Part shown: piece after piece, positions 1 through 7,800 of the stretch | Layout of the letters: every line of letters starts with the position of its first letter | Position numbering within the stretch: the stretch's first letter is position 1 | Assembly: GCA_018064565.1 (NCBI GenBank) | Contig: JAGHVA010000177.1 | Span: 1 to 12,733, forward strand | Direction of reading: 5' to 3' | Origin: Candidatus Colimorpha onthohippi | GTDB lineage: Bacteria > Bacteroidota > Bacteroidia > Bacteroidales > P3 | DNA: 12,733 nt | The notes under the pieces: generated by a model | The model's input: only the letters and a program-made list of their open reading frames with translations | What the model was told of the DNA's origin: nothing | Databases searched by the model: none | Position numbers and translations under genes: made by a program

Positions 1-203
1 GGGTATAGCGTGTCGGCATAGTAATCAGACAATTGGATGTTAATCATCACATCGAGAGGCTTTTTGCGGTAGTCTGCGTTCAATAACGCATAGCGTTCCA
101 ACCACTGCTGGTGGGTCCACTCGTTCCGACCCTCAACAGCTTGCGACCAAATCGGTTCGCTCAGCAATACATACAATATAATGATATACCAAGGGTATTT
201 CAT
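1..203 (-). CDS. Secreted protein of unknown function, 5' part only (runs off left edge)
   Basis: An open frame of 67 codons starts at ATG (203-201) and continues without a stop to the window edge, so only the N-terminus is visible. It begins MKYPWYIIILYVLLSEPIWS, a plausible Sec signal peptide with one basic residue, a hydrophobic core and a likely cleavage after S-Q-A at about residue 22. The visible mature part is polar and rich in Trp, Tyr, Asp and Asn, with no motif I recognise. The start codon overlaps the stop of the upstream gene in an ATGA arrangement, so the two are very likely co-transcribed and translationally coupled. This placement and the signal peptide are the main evidence that it is real. 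Function unknown. Confidence 0.65.
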   Translation of the reverse strand, partial: MKYPWYIIILYVLLSEPIWSQAVEGRNEWTHQQWLERYALLNADYRKKPLDVMINIQLSDYYADTLY

Positions 204-706
204 TTCTCAATCTTAATGGTGTTCAATATTTTTTCAAAGGTGCCATCCATCTGGTCAAATAGTTTTCGATCACATTCAAGTCTCACTTCAAATGCGGTCG
301 ATCTGTCTTTGAAATATATCATCCTAAATTGGTAGTCGTTGTTGTTCTCATGGTTGGTATAGGCTCCGATATATCCGATTCCATCGTCAGCGGGTAGGCC
401 ATCGGTGTATTCGTTGATAGATTGGAAGGGTTGTTGGGTATATCTGGTGTATGCCAGCATATAAATGTCGTCAGTATAATTGGTACGCACAAAGATGCGC
501 ATAAATGGCGGCAAATTGTCGTCGTCTGAAGTATGGACATAACTATACAGATACACAGTCGTGTTTTTGTCAACATTGATGGTTTTCAAATATTTCCATC
601 CTCCATCGGGGAAATCGAATGAGACACGGGTGTTAGGTATGTGTAGTTGTGCTTGTGCCAATAATGTGGAGGCGGCAAATAATAACACAAAAAGGAGTCG
701 TTTCAT
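200..706 (-). CDS. Small secreted protein, possibly PsbP/DcrB-like fold
   Basis: This 168-residue protein has a clear Sec signal peptide, with basic residues K2 and R3, a hydrophobic core to about residue 17 and likely cleavage after A-Q-A at residue 19. No lipobox is present, so it is probably periplasmic or exported. The mature part starts with a segment resembling the 'F-x-F-P-x-G-W' opening of PsbP/DcrB (DUF1795-like) proteins. It ends with an amphipathic helix (about 150-168, F-D-Q-M-D-G-T-F-E-K-I-L) of the kind that closes that fold. The similarity is from pattern only and weak. The gene lies 39 bp downstream of the glycosyltransferase on the same strand, and its TGA stop overlaps the next start codon. 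It is therefore probably the middle gene of a three-gene or longer operon. Function unknown. Confidence 0.8.
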   Translation of the reverse strand: MKRLLFVLLFAASTLLAQAQLHIPNTRVSFDFPDGGWKYLKTINVDKNTTVYLYSYVHTSDDDNLPPFMRIFVRTNYTDDIYMLAYTRYTQQPFQSINEYTDGLPADDGIGYIGAYTNHENNNDYQFRMIYFKDRSTAFEVRLECDRKLFDQMDGTFEKILNTIKIEK

Positions 707-745
707 TTTTAAGTTGTTCTATAGTTGATTATTCGATTGGGGTAT

Positions 746-1945
746 TCATTCGTGTAAGCATAGCCGCTGGTAAAAATTTATAAGTTTGTCGGTTAGGTGC
801 TTGCTGTCGTATTCTGTGGCAATTAGATTGTAGGCATTGCGACCAATCTGGTGGCAGAAGTCTGGATTCTCAATGCAATGTTTCACATGGTGAGCAAATT
901 CTTCAGGAGTATTGGCTATCAGTATGTTCTCCCCATCAGTATAGTCTATCCCTTCGGCTCCAACTGTGGTTGAGATTACTGTCTTGCCTGCCGACATAGC
1001 TTCTATAATTTTGACGCGGATGCCACTTCCGCTGCGCAAAGGAACGATATTGATTTGTTTGCTTCCTATAAAATACATGGCGTCTGGCACTTCTCCAACG
1101 ATTGATACGCCATCAATATGTCTTTCCATCAAATCCTTCGTCATGTGTCGTCCTGCCAAATATAGGCGTGCCTTTGCAACCTCTTTGTGAATCACTGGCC
1201 ATATATCATTCAAAAGCCAATCGATGCTCTGCTGGTTGGGAAGCCAGTCCATCGATCCAATATGAAATAGCGTGGCGGGCTCTTCTGATACATTATCCAA
1301 AGGCTCTGGCGTTACAGCAAACGGGATGGATACTATCGGACGTCTGCATCCAGCATTCTTAAAATATTGGGCATCTTGTTTGGTGATACATGCAATCCCA
1401 TCGTAGTCATTAATGTGCTCTATCTCGTAGGCCCGTAGGGTTAGCGATAAATGTTTTAAGTAGCTCCTTCGCAATGGGTTTTTACAGCTGCTTGCCAACT
1501 GTTTCCATATATGATGCTCTACGTTGTGTGCCCGCATCACGATATGTGCTTGGCTGTGTTTGCGGATTGTCTCAACATAGGGTGTCAAATATAACCCCTC
1601 CAATTGCACGATATCGAATTCTTGGTGAGTCAGTATGTCAATAAGTTTAGCAGTAAACGCACTGGATATATACCGTTTCACATGGTACGATTCGCCACAA
1701 AGTGCTGCCACAGATGCGTCTATCACATGAGGATCCAAATCGATATAAACCGACTCAAATTGTGTGTTTTCTAAGTAGTCATCGGTCAGCAGATGCTGTC
1801 TTACTGGATGTTTGTCGCTACATATTGCCAATACCTTCACTTCACACCCCATGCTAAGTAACCCTTGGGTGATACTATTCATAGCCAACGCTCCTCCATC
1901 GGTTGGAGGATATGGCGGTTTGTTGCAAAGTTGTAGTATTTTCAT
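746..1945 (-). CDS. Glycosyltransferase family 4 (GT-B fold)
   Basis: The product is a 399-residue glycosyltransferase that should transfer a sugar from a nucleotide-activated donor to a glycan acceptor at the cytoplasmic face of the inner membrane. Residues 1-25 (M-K-I-L-Q-L with P-P-Y-P-P-T-D-G-G) form the first strand and Gly-rich loop of the N-terminal Rossmann domain. R-A-H-N-V-E-H-H (138-145) is a conserved block seen in this GT4 subgroup. The C-terminal donor-binding domain is marked by G-S-G-I-R-V-K-I-I-E-A-M-S-A-G (306-320), the E-x7-E region of GT4 retaining enzymes. The frame stays open for 54 codons upstream, but that extension covers the promoter and is not GT-like, so ATG 1945 is taken as start. 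Two secreted proteins follow in the same operon. The acceptor cannot be deduced; capsule, exopolysaccharide, LPS O-antigen or protein glycosylation are all possible. Confidence 0.92.
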   Translation of the reverse strand: MKILQLCNKPPYPPTDGGALAMNSITQGLLSMGCEVKVLAICSDKHPVRQHLLTDDYLENTQFESVYIDLDPHVIDASVAALCGESYHVKRYISSAFTAKLIDILTHQEFDIVQLEGLYLTPYVETIRKHSQAHIVMRAHNVEHHIWKQLASSCKNPLRRSYLKHLSLTLRAYEIEHINDYDGIACITKQDAQYFKNAGCRRPIVSIPFAVTPEPLDNVSEEPATLFHIGSMDWLPNQQSIDWLLNDIWPVIHKEVAKARLYLAGRHMTKDLMERHIDGVSIVGEVPDAMYFIGSKQINIVPLRSGSGIRVKIIEAMSAGKTVISTTVGAEGIDYTDGENILIANTPEEFAHHVKHCIENPDFCHQIGRNAYNLIATEYDSKHLTDKLINFYQRLCLHE

Positions 1946-2012
1946 GCTGTGTATAACGTAACGCACTGACTCATACCATAAAACGGTGATCAGCGTATGC
2001 AACATCGCAAAG

Positions 2013-2020
2013 CAAAGATA
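2013..2020 (-). promoter_or_regulatory. Promoter -7 box of the glycosyltransferase operon
   Basis: Read on the minus strand this is TATCTTTG, an exact match to the Bacteroidetes -7 consensus TAnnTTTG, preceded by TTG and followed by C. No TTTG lies 19-21 bases upstream; that place holds a T-run and AT-rich sequence, so the -33 element is weak or absent. Transcription would start near 2006, giving a leader of about 60 bases. It supports the 1945 start codon over the longer reading frame. Confidence 0.65.
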
Positions 2021-2140
2021 CAAAAAAAAAGTTATTAGTTGATACTGATTATTATTTGCTGAAGATATTATCAATAGTCGGAGGTGCTTTTTGCCAGCTA
2101 TCACCAACTAATCTATGTTACTTTGTAAGAATCAACAGGT

Positions 2141-2182
2141 CCATAAGAAATGGCGACTTATGCAAGCCGCCATTTCTTATGG
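2141..2182 (-). terminator. Long inverted repeat 3' of the GH106-like gene, probable terminator
   Basis: The arms at 2141-2155 and 2168-2182 are perfect 15-bp reverse complements (CCATAAGAAATGGCG and its partner). After an A/C mismatch the stem continues with CTT/AAG to a four-base ATGC loop. It begins 13 bases past the stop codon of the upstream gene, where a terminator or 3'-stabilising stem is expected. Neither strand has a good U-tract directly after the stem, so intrinsic termination is not certain. As DNA it is a near-perfect palindrome. Confidence 0.5.
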
Positions 2183-2194
2183 ATTGAATCTGTC

Positions 2195-4198
2195 TTATTC
2201 TTCGCGCAGTCGTTTGGGTAGATAATTTAGGTCAATTTGTTTCACACCTTTGTTTGTGATTTCAAGAAGTATTGACTCGGTAGGTCTGAATTTAAGATCC
2301 ACATGATCTTGCCTCCCGTGGTGGTTGATGGTCATGCTTTTGGTGCAACCCTTGTCGGTAAAGGCGTAGCAGTAGTCCAATGGGTACTTGATGGTTTGTG
2401 TTAGCGGATTGGCTACAAACACATAATAGTCTCCTTGATCTTCTCTAATCCAGAAGTCGGGTAGTTGCTCGCCCTCTATCAGTGGTGTGCAGTTCAGTAT
2501 GCTTGTCTCGGTACTCACACTTGGTTGTTGTCGCAGAGTAGCCAAGGCAGCGGCATATTCTTGGGTATGCTTTACCTTTCCTGGTTCTTTGGGGTCTGAC
2601 ACCATACAGACGGGTAATCCTGCTTTAGCCAGACGGGTGATGGCTTCTATGGCACTCAATTCCATGTAGTTTACATCAATATATAGTGCTGTAAATTTGG
2701 CTTTCCCGCACGTCAGCACACCATCGTTATATGTGGCTGTCTGCAAAAAGTGCTCATTTACCCACAGTGGTTGCATCCCCTTGAACTGTTCGGGGGTGTT
2801 GATGTAGCGCATTTCGTATGCTCCCCATAGCCAATTCATCTCCTTTGGCACTACTCCTTCGGGATAGGCACCAGTCATCCAGCTGTCTTCCAGTGGCATA
2901 TATACGGCAAGGCTGCTATAGTTATGCCCACGGCGCATATACTTTGACACCTCCCCCATGTAGTGGTTAAATGTTTTTACAGTCTCTCCGCTTAGATTAC
3001 ACAACTCGCTGCTGCTTAGTTGGCAGGTGGTATAAAAGTAATTGCTGGTGTCGCCTACTTTATTGAATGGCATGCCATGCCATATTATCTGGTTTGTTCC
3101 ATTGGCAAACAATGCGTCGCATATCAATTTTAGGTCGGCCACTTGCTCTCTCCCTTGGTGTGGTGAGTGTCCTCTAAAGTTGTTTGAACGTAGGCTCGTC
3201 CAGCCGTAGGCACAGGTAAAGGTCTCGGCAGTAACAGCTTGTTTCCCTCCAATTTCGGCTGCGGATGCTGTGATTTTGCTGAAGCAGGGTTCGTATAGTA
3301 TGGCTTCGGTTTCAGGTATATCTACCAGCGTAAAGGCTGTAAGCAGGTCGGTAGGTGCTCCTCCGCATTGCGACCTTGAGAAGCAGCCGTTCTTTGTGGC
3401 ATTATCGGCAAATGGTTGGTAAAATTCGCGCATCACATAGCCCGATAGGGTGCTCATGTAGTCATACCATACGTCATGATCATAAATCTTGTGAGTCTTG
3501 GCGTCCATCAGTTTTTTTTCTTTGAAGTAGGGTTCTATGTCGTAGCCATGCTCTTCCATAAATGTCTTCTCAAATCCTGGTGTCCATAAATACTCGGTTT
3601 CTACCTCCCATGAATCTACAAACAAGCCTGATTTCTTGCCGTGGTATGCTCCGCTCAGTCCAGCGTTCATTTTAGCAGCATAGCGTTCAAACACGCCTTT
3701 ATTCAGATGGTTGATGATACGTCCTACTTTTGGGTGGTCCCACACCCATGGGCGTGCGGCAATCTCGATGCTGTCAAAATAGTTACGTGTCTGGTCGCCA
3801 TCGGGCAAATCTACGTCAGCAAATGGCCACATGGTGCCAAAGGTGAAGTCGCAGCCCAATCCTAACGAGTCGGCACATCGTTTGGCAAATTCCACAGGTT
3901 TAGCCCATTCGGCCGACAAAAAGTCGGGGTGAGATGTTGTGCTGTCGCAAAACATGGGGTAAATCCATGCAATCTCCACACCGCCAAATTCATGTTCTTT
4001 CATCCATATAAGTTGATCTCTTACATCGTTGGTGTCAATATATGCAGAATGCCACCACCAGCGTGTGTATGGCTTGTATGTAGCATATAGTTTTTCTTCG
4101 TCAACGGTGGCTTGGGTAGTTTCTTTTTTGTTGTGGCAGCTTACCAATGCCGTTGTGATTACTGCCATCATACAGAGTGTTGTAACTAATTGTTTCAT
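2195..4198 (-). CDS. GH106-like glycoside hydrolase, lipoprotein (putative alpha-L-rhamnosidase-type TIM barrel)
   Basis: The 667-residue product starts with a lipoprotein signal, L-V-S-C with the lipidated Cys at residue 21, so it should be anchored in the periplasm or outer membrane. The barrel resembles GH106 in several blocks: R-W-W-W-H (46-50) near the N-terminus; 'G-G-V-E-I' (72-76); D-S-W-E-V-E (195-200) followed by W-T-P-G-F and H-G-Y-D, matching the family's D-S-x-E...W-T...G-Y-D block; V-D-I-P-E-T-E (292-298); A-E-T-F (324-327); and D-x-x-F-A-x-G-x-N-x-I-I-W-H-G (361-375). E198, E298 and E325 are candidate catalytic or binding acids; I cannot assign them. At 667 residues it is much shorter than characterised GH106 enzymes of about 1,100, so C-terminal beta-sandwich domains are probably missing. 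ATG 4198 is chosen over 4240 because only it gives a clean lipoprotein signal. No SusC/SusD pair is adjacent. Substrate is unproven. Confidence 0.8.
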   Translation of the reverse strand: MKQLVTTLCMMAVITTALVSCHNKKETTQATVDEEKLYATYKPYTRWWWHSAYIDTNDVRDQLIWMKEHEFGGVEIAWIYPMFCDSTTSHPDFLSAEWAKPVEFAKRCADSLGLGCDFTFGTMWPFADVDLPDGDQTRNYFDSIEIAARPWVWDHPKVGRIINHLNKGVFERYAAKMNAGLSGAYHGKKSGLFVDSWEVETEYLWTPGFEKTFMEEHGYDIEPYFKEKKLMDAKTHKIYDHDVWYDYMSTLSGYVMREFYQPFADNATKNGCFSRSQCGGAPTDLLTAFTLVDIPETEAILYEPCFSKITASAAEIGGKQAVTAETFTCAYGWTSLRSNNFRGHSPHQGREQVADLKLICDALFANGTNQIIWHGMPFNKVGDTSNYFYTTCQLSSSELCNLSGETVKTFNHYMGEVSKYMRRGHNYSSLAVYMPLEDSWMTGAYPEGVVPKEMNWLWGAYEMRYINTPEQFKGMQPLWVNEHFLQTATYNDGVLTCGKAKFTALYIDVNYMELSAIEAITRLAKAGLPVCMVSDPKEPGKVKHTQEYAAALATLRQQPSVSTETSILNCTPLIEGEQLPDFWIREDQGDYYVFVANPLTQTIKYPLDYCYAFTDKGCTKSMTINHHGRQDHVDLKFRPTESILLEITNKGVKQIDLNYLPKRLREE

Positions 4199-4237
4199 AA
4201 GTGTTATTTTTATTCTTGTGTGTGCATGCGAGTTGGA

Positions 4238-4245
4238 CAAAAGTA
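4238..4245 (-). promoter_or_regulatory. Promoter -7 box of the GH106-like gene
   Basis: Minus-strand TACTTTTG matches TAnnTTTG exactly and is preceded by G. The expected -33 position (about 4265-4268) reads ACTG on the minus strand, a poor match to TTTG. A start near 4232 would give a leader of about 34 bases before ATG 4198. The box lies just upstream of the divergent exonuclease promoter, so the two polymerase footprints overlap. Confidence 0.6.
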
Positions 4246-4252
4246 CATTATT

Positions 4253-4284
4253 TTTCGAGAACTACAGTTTTTTTTGTACCTTTG
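4253..4284 (+). promoter_or_regulatory. Promoter of the DEDDh exonuclease gene
   Basis: The -7 box TACCTTTG (4277-4284) is an exact TAnnTTTG match preceded by TTTTG. TTTC at 4253-4256, 20 bases upstream, is a one-mismatch -33 box. The -7 box ends only nine bases before ATG 4294, so a normal start point about 5-7 bases downstream gives an mRNA with almost no 5' leader. Confidence 0.7.
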
Positions 4285-4293
4285 CGCCTCCGT

Positions 4294-4797
4294 ATGCAAA
4301 ACTTCGCTGCTATTGATTTTGAGGCTGCCAATGCTCATCACACCAGTGTTTGTAGTGTGGGTGTGGTTGTGGTGCGTGATGGCTGTATTACTGACCGCAT
4401 CTATTCGCTCATCTATCCTGAGCCGAACAAATACGATGCGTGGTGTACTAAAATTCATGGTATCAGTCAGGCTGATACCGTCACGGCTCCTCTTTTCCCA
4501 GATGTGTGGGAACCTATTGCCCCGCTAATTGAGGGTTTGCCTTTGGTGGCGCATGGCATGCTATTTGACCAAGCTTGTCTCATTGCATGTCATAAGTTTT
4601 ACAATATGCGGTATCCGAACTATAAGTTTTTCTGTACGCTCAAGGCATCTCAACAGTCATTCCCTGATGCAGCCAATCATAAGTTGCAGACCATTGCCGC
4701 TCTGTGTGGGTACCAACTCACCCACCAGCACAATGCGCTCGCCGATGCCGAGGCGTGTGCTTTTATAGCACGGGCTATTATCCCCGACGAGGAGTAA
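4294..4797 (+). CDS. 3'-5' exonuclease, DnaQ-like DEDDh family
   Basis: The 167-residue protein is a compact DnaQ-type (RNase T / DNA polymerase III epsilon-like) exonuclease that removes nucleotides from 3' ends using two metal ions. All five catalytic positions are visible: D8 and E10 in A-I-D-F-E (ExoI), D92 in A-H-G-M-L-F-D (ExoII, with G-M where N-A is common), and H146 with D151 in H-N-A-L-A-D (ExoIII epsilon). An H at 146 puts it in the DEDDh subgroup. There is no polymerase, helicase or BRCT part, and the protein ends soon after ExoIII, so it is a stand-alone domain. The frame is open to 4201, but the upstream residues are unrelated; homology and the promoter fix ATG 4294. It stands alone, divergent from the GH106-like gene and convergent with the macroglobulin gene. 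Whether it acts in proofreading, repair or RNA trimming is not known. Confidence 0.92.
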   Translation: MQNFAAIDFEAANAHHTSVCSVGVVVVRDGCITDRIYSLIYPEPNKYDAWCTKIHGISQADTVTAPLFPDVWEPIAPLIEGLPLVAHGMLFDQACLIACHKFYNMRYPNYKFFCTLKASQQSFPDAANHKLQTIAALCGYQLTHQHNALADAEACAFIARAIIPDEE

Positions 4798-4866
4798 CCA
4801 CAAGTTAATAGCGGTACACCTTCTTGTTGCAGCATTGACGTTGTGGCATGCTCTAAGTAGTTTGGT

Positions 4867-7800
4867 TTATTCTGTAATATTGAGTTTGATGCTGGGTGCT
4901 ACCGCACGGAATTCGGGCGCATATAAGCTTTGTAGTGTAGTGACGCCACTTTCGTAGGTGCCGCATTGGTTGGCATACATCTCATAATTTGTTACATGCT
5001 TCCCTTTTTCAATATGGTTGATATACATCTTGTTTTCGTAATCAAGTACCACACAATAGTAGCTTGTTCCATCGCTCCATCGCCAGCCAGAATAGGTGTC
5101 GGTGGGTTCGCATCCAGAAGGGCGCCCATCGCGTAGTTCTATGTATTCTAAGGTTCGGTCGCAGGTTATCGCTATCTCTACCCGAAGTTTTTCTCCAAGT
5201 CGTACCGAGTCGCCATCATGTAGTGCCACCCACTTTCCGTCGGCATTCTTTCGCATCGTCTCTTTGTGGAGTGTTACACCCATTGCGCTATTGGTTATTT
5301 TGCTTGTCTCATCGCTGTATTGCCAGTAGGCAGCCCCCCAGCCAATGTTATTGGTCTTTTGTGCTATCGTTATTGTTCGGTGGTCATCAGTTAGCTCACT
5401 CCCTTTCCATGTTTTTTGGGCATAACCTGCTGCTCCTTGGCTTGTTATCGTATCTTGCCCGCAGCGTATTTCTCCTTCTCCTGTGGCTACTGTCTTGCCG
5501 CAGTGCTGGTTCAATAGCAACGCTCCAAGGGCGTCGATGGTGGCGATGTCGCTGTTCCACAAAGTGGTCTGGCGTTGCTTCAACAACCATTGCTGCATCT
5601 GTGCGATGGTGTCACTGGCATTTGGCATAATTTCGGCAAAGGCTTTGATAATCATACTTTGCACCTCGATAGGGCGTTCTTCATACAGTAATCCACTCAC
5701 GTTGTCGCGCCAGTAGATACCCATCTCATCGTTGGTCAGTGATTTTTGTAGTAAGCGGTTTAGCAACGTTTTAGCCATCTGTCGTTCTCCATTACGATTC
5801 AGTATGAGTGCCAGCTCGGCAGTGTGGTATAGGCTGGTTATTTTTTTGTTGTGTTTTTGGGCGTTGTTCCAAAAATAGTTGTACGCTTCTTGATATTCTT
5901 TTTTGATACTATGCTGTGAGTACATGCTTCGAATATACAGGTAGTTGATGTCGAGTGCATCTGTAATCTTGTGTTTTTTGTAGTATTGGTATTTGTTGTA
6001 GGCTATCTGGTCTAAATAGAGCAGGGCTTTTGTTATGGCTGGTTCTATCTCGGTGCGACTATCTGCGTTCAGGTTGCCGAGTGTCTGTAGTATTCGTCGG
6101 GTAGCATACTCGTCCGATTTTGGCTGTCCCGCTATCCAGCACCATCCGCCATCGCTATTTTGGTTGTTGTTCAGTTTTTTTATGCAAGTGGTCAACTCGT
6201 CGTCTATTCGGTTGCGGTCAAAATGTATGGCAACTTTAGCTGCTCGTTCTTCTTCATTTTGGGCGTCAGGCAGGTACGGACTGTTTGTCAGTTTGCTGTT
6301 CTGTATCGCTTCGTTTTGGTGCAGTCGGCTGCGGTAGTCTCTTCCAGCAGCCCGCTCTTCGGCTACCATGGTCTCGATGGTGGGCTGCTCGTCCAAGATG
6401 TTGCGTGATAGCTTGTTGACATATATGGCTGTCCCTAAATAGATGTTGCTTGGGTTTTCTTGCAGGCTGATGTAAGGTAGTGTGTTGACGGCATGCCAGA
6501 TAGGGTTGGCGGTATATTCTACCGAGAGTTGTTCTACCTTTCGTGTTTGGGTATTTTCTAAAGTGGGTAGTGTATATTGTTTTTCTCCGATACCATTCAA
6601 ATACATCGCTTGCGATTCGGTTACTGTCTGTCGGTTGCTCAATACTGGAATTTGGTTGCGTTCGCCATCGCTACCATATCTGCCTTTGGCTCTGATTTCG
6701 TAGTTTATACGCTCAATTCCATGGGGTACAACAACTGCAAAACCGACTGCTTGGCTCTCTTTTTTTGAAATAGTTACTTTTTGCAATGTTTCTTTTTGCC
6801 ATAGTGAACCGTTTTCTGTATCAGTCAGTTTGATGCTTACCATAAGGGTATCATCTGTCTCTGTGTGGTTGGTTATCTTTACCTTTAGCTCTGCGCTGTC
6901 GCCTTCTCTCATGTAGCGAGGCACCATCGGCTCTACCATTATGGGTTTGCTGGTGATTAGCTGCTTGGTTTTGGTGCCTGTGGATAGTTGTTGTGTGTAG
7001 GCTATGCCAAGTAAGTTCCACGTTGTCAATGCCTCTGGGGCTCGGAATGTGGCTGTCAGACTTCCGTTGCTATCGCTTTGTAGTTGGGGTAGGTATATCC
7101 CATGTGTGCTGAGGTTTTCTCTCAGAGGTGTCTCCGTTATGTCGGTCGGTAGTCCTGCATCCAGTTTTGCCTCATCTGCCAGCATCATCTTTTGCGGCGT
7201 CACGCTCTCGGTCTCGCTCATCATATCGTTCATCATCATCGCACGGTTCAGGTTGCCGCTTTTAGGCATGGCATATGCCATCGATGTCATTCTGAGATAT
7301 TTCAATCTTTGTGTGGCTATACCTTTCTCGATGGTGTAGCCATAAAATGCTGTGGTCTCCTCCTCTCTTTGGTCATAATAGGGTATATGCGTGCTACGTC
7401 CGTAGTCGTTCATCATATTCCATAGTCGGTAGTCTATGTCTATCGTATTTTCGTAATAGCGCAGGTGGCTGTGGCTCGTGTTAATCTTCCACGGCCATAG
7501 TGTCCAGTTCATCATGCCATAGTGGTCCAAAGCAGCATCATACAGGGTGAGTATCATCGCTGCCGAAATGGGTTGTCCTTCGCTGTCTTTGATGCGAATT
7601 TTCCATTCTTCGTTGCTGCCAGGCGTTACTTTATCGCGGAAACTCTCAAAGTCGATTGTCAGTTTTTTGTCGTGGTAGGGCACGGCGATAGTTTGACTAT
7701 AGTCTTGCTGCCTGCCGTATTTTATGGCAGTGGCATTGATTGTGAAGTTGCCCTTCATGGCCTCCGTTATGGGGATCTTTATGGTTTTGATGTTGTTGTC

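Noticed and set aside
2039..2047. The nonamer CAGTATCAA upstream of the glycosyltransferase -7 box (minus strand) also occurs in the rRNA promoter at 12522-12530.
   Set aside because: Its distance from the -7 box differs (18 versus 9 bases), so a common regulatory site is unlikely.
1946..2107. 54-codon N-terminal extension of the glycosyltransferase frame with a hydrophobic stretch.
   Set aside because: It could suggest a membrane anchor, but it covers a consensus -7 box, and the GT4 fold begins exactly at the internal ATG (1945).
4798..4846. CCACAA/TTGTGG inverted repeat between the convergent exonuclease and macroglobulin genes.
   Set aside because: Only six pairs flank a 37-base loop and there is no T-tract, so it is not a credible bidirectional terminator.
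4805..4849. Minus-strand 14-codon ORF just after the macroglobulin stop, ending N-K-K-V-Y-R-Y.
   Set aside because: It is too short to judge, has no promoter of its own and no visible signal beyond the basic-aromatic end. A chance frame is the simplest explanation.
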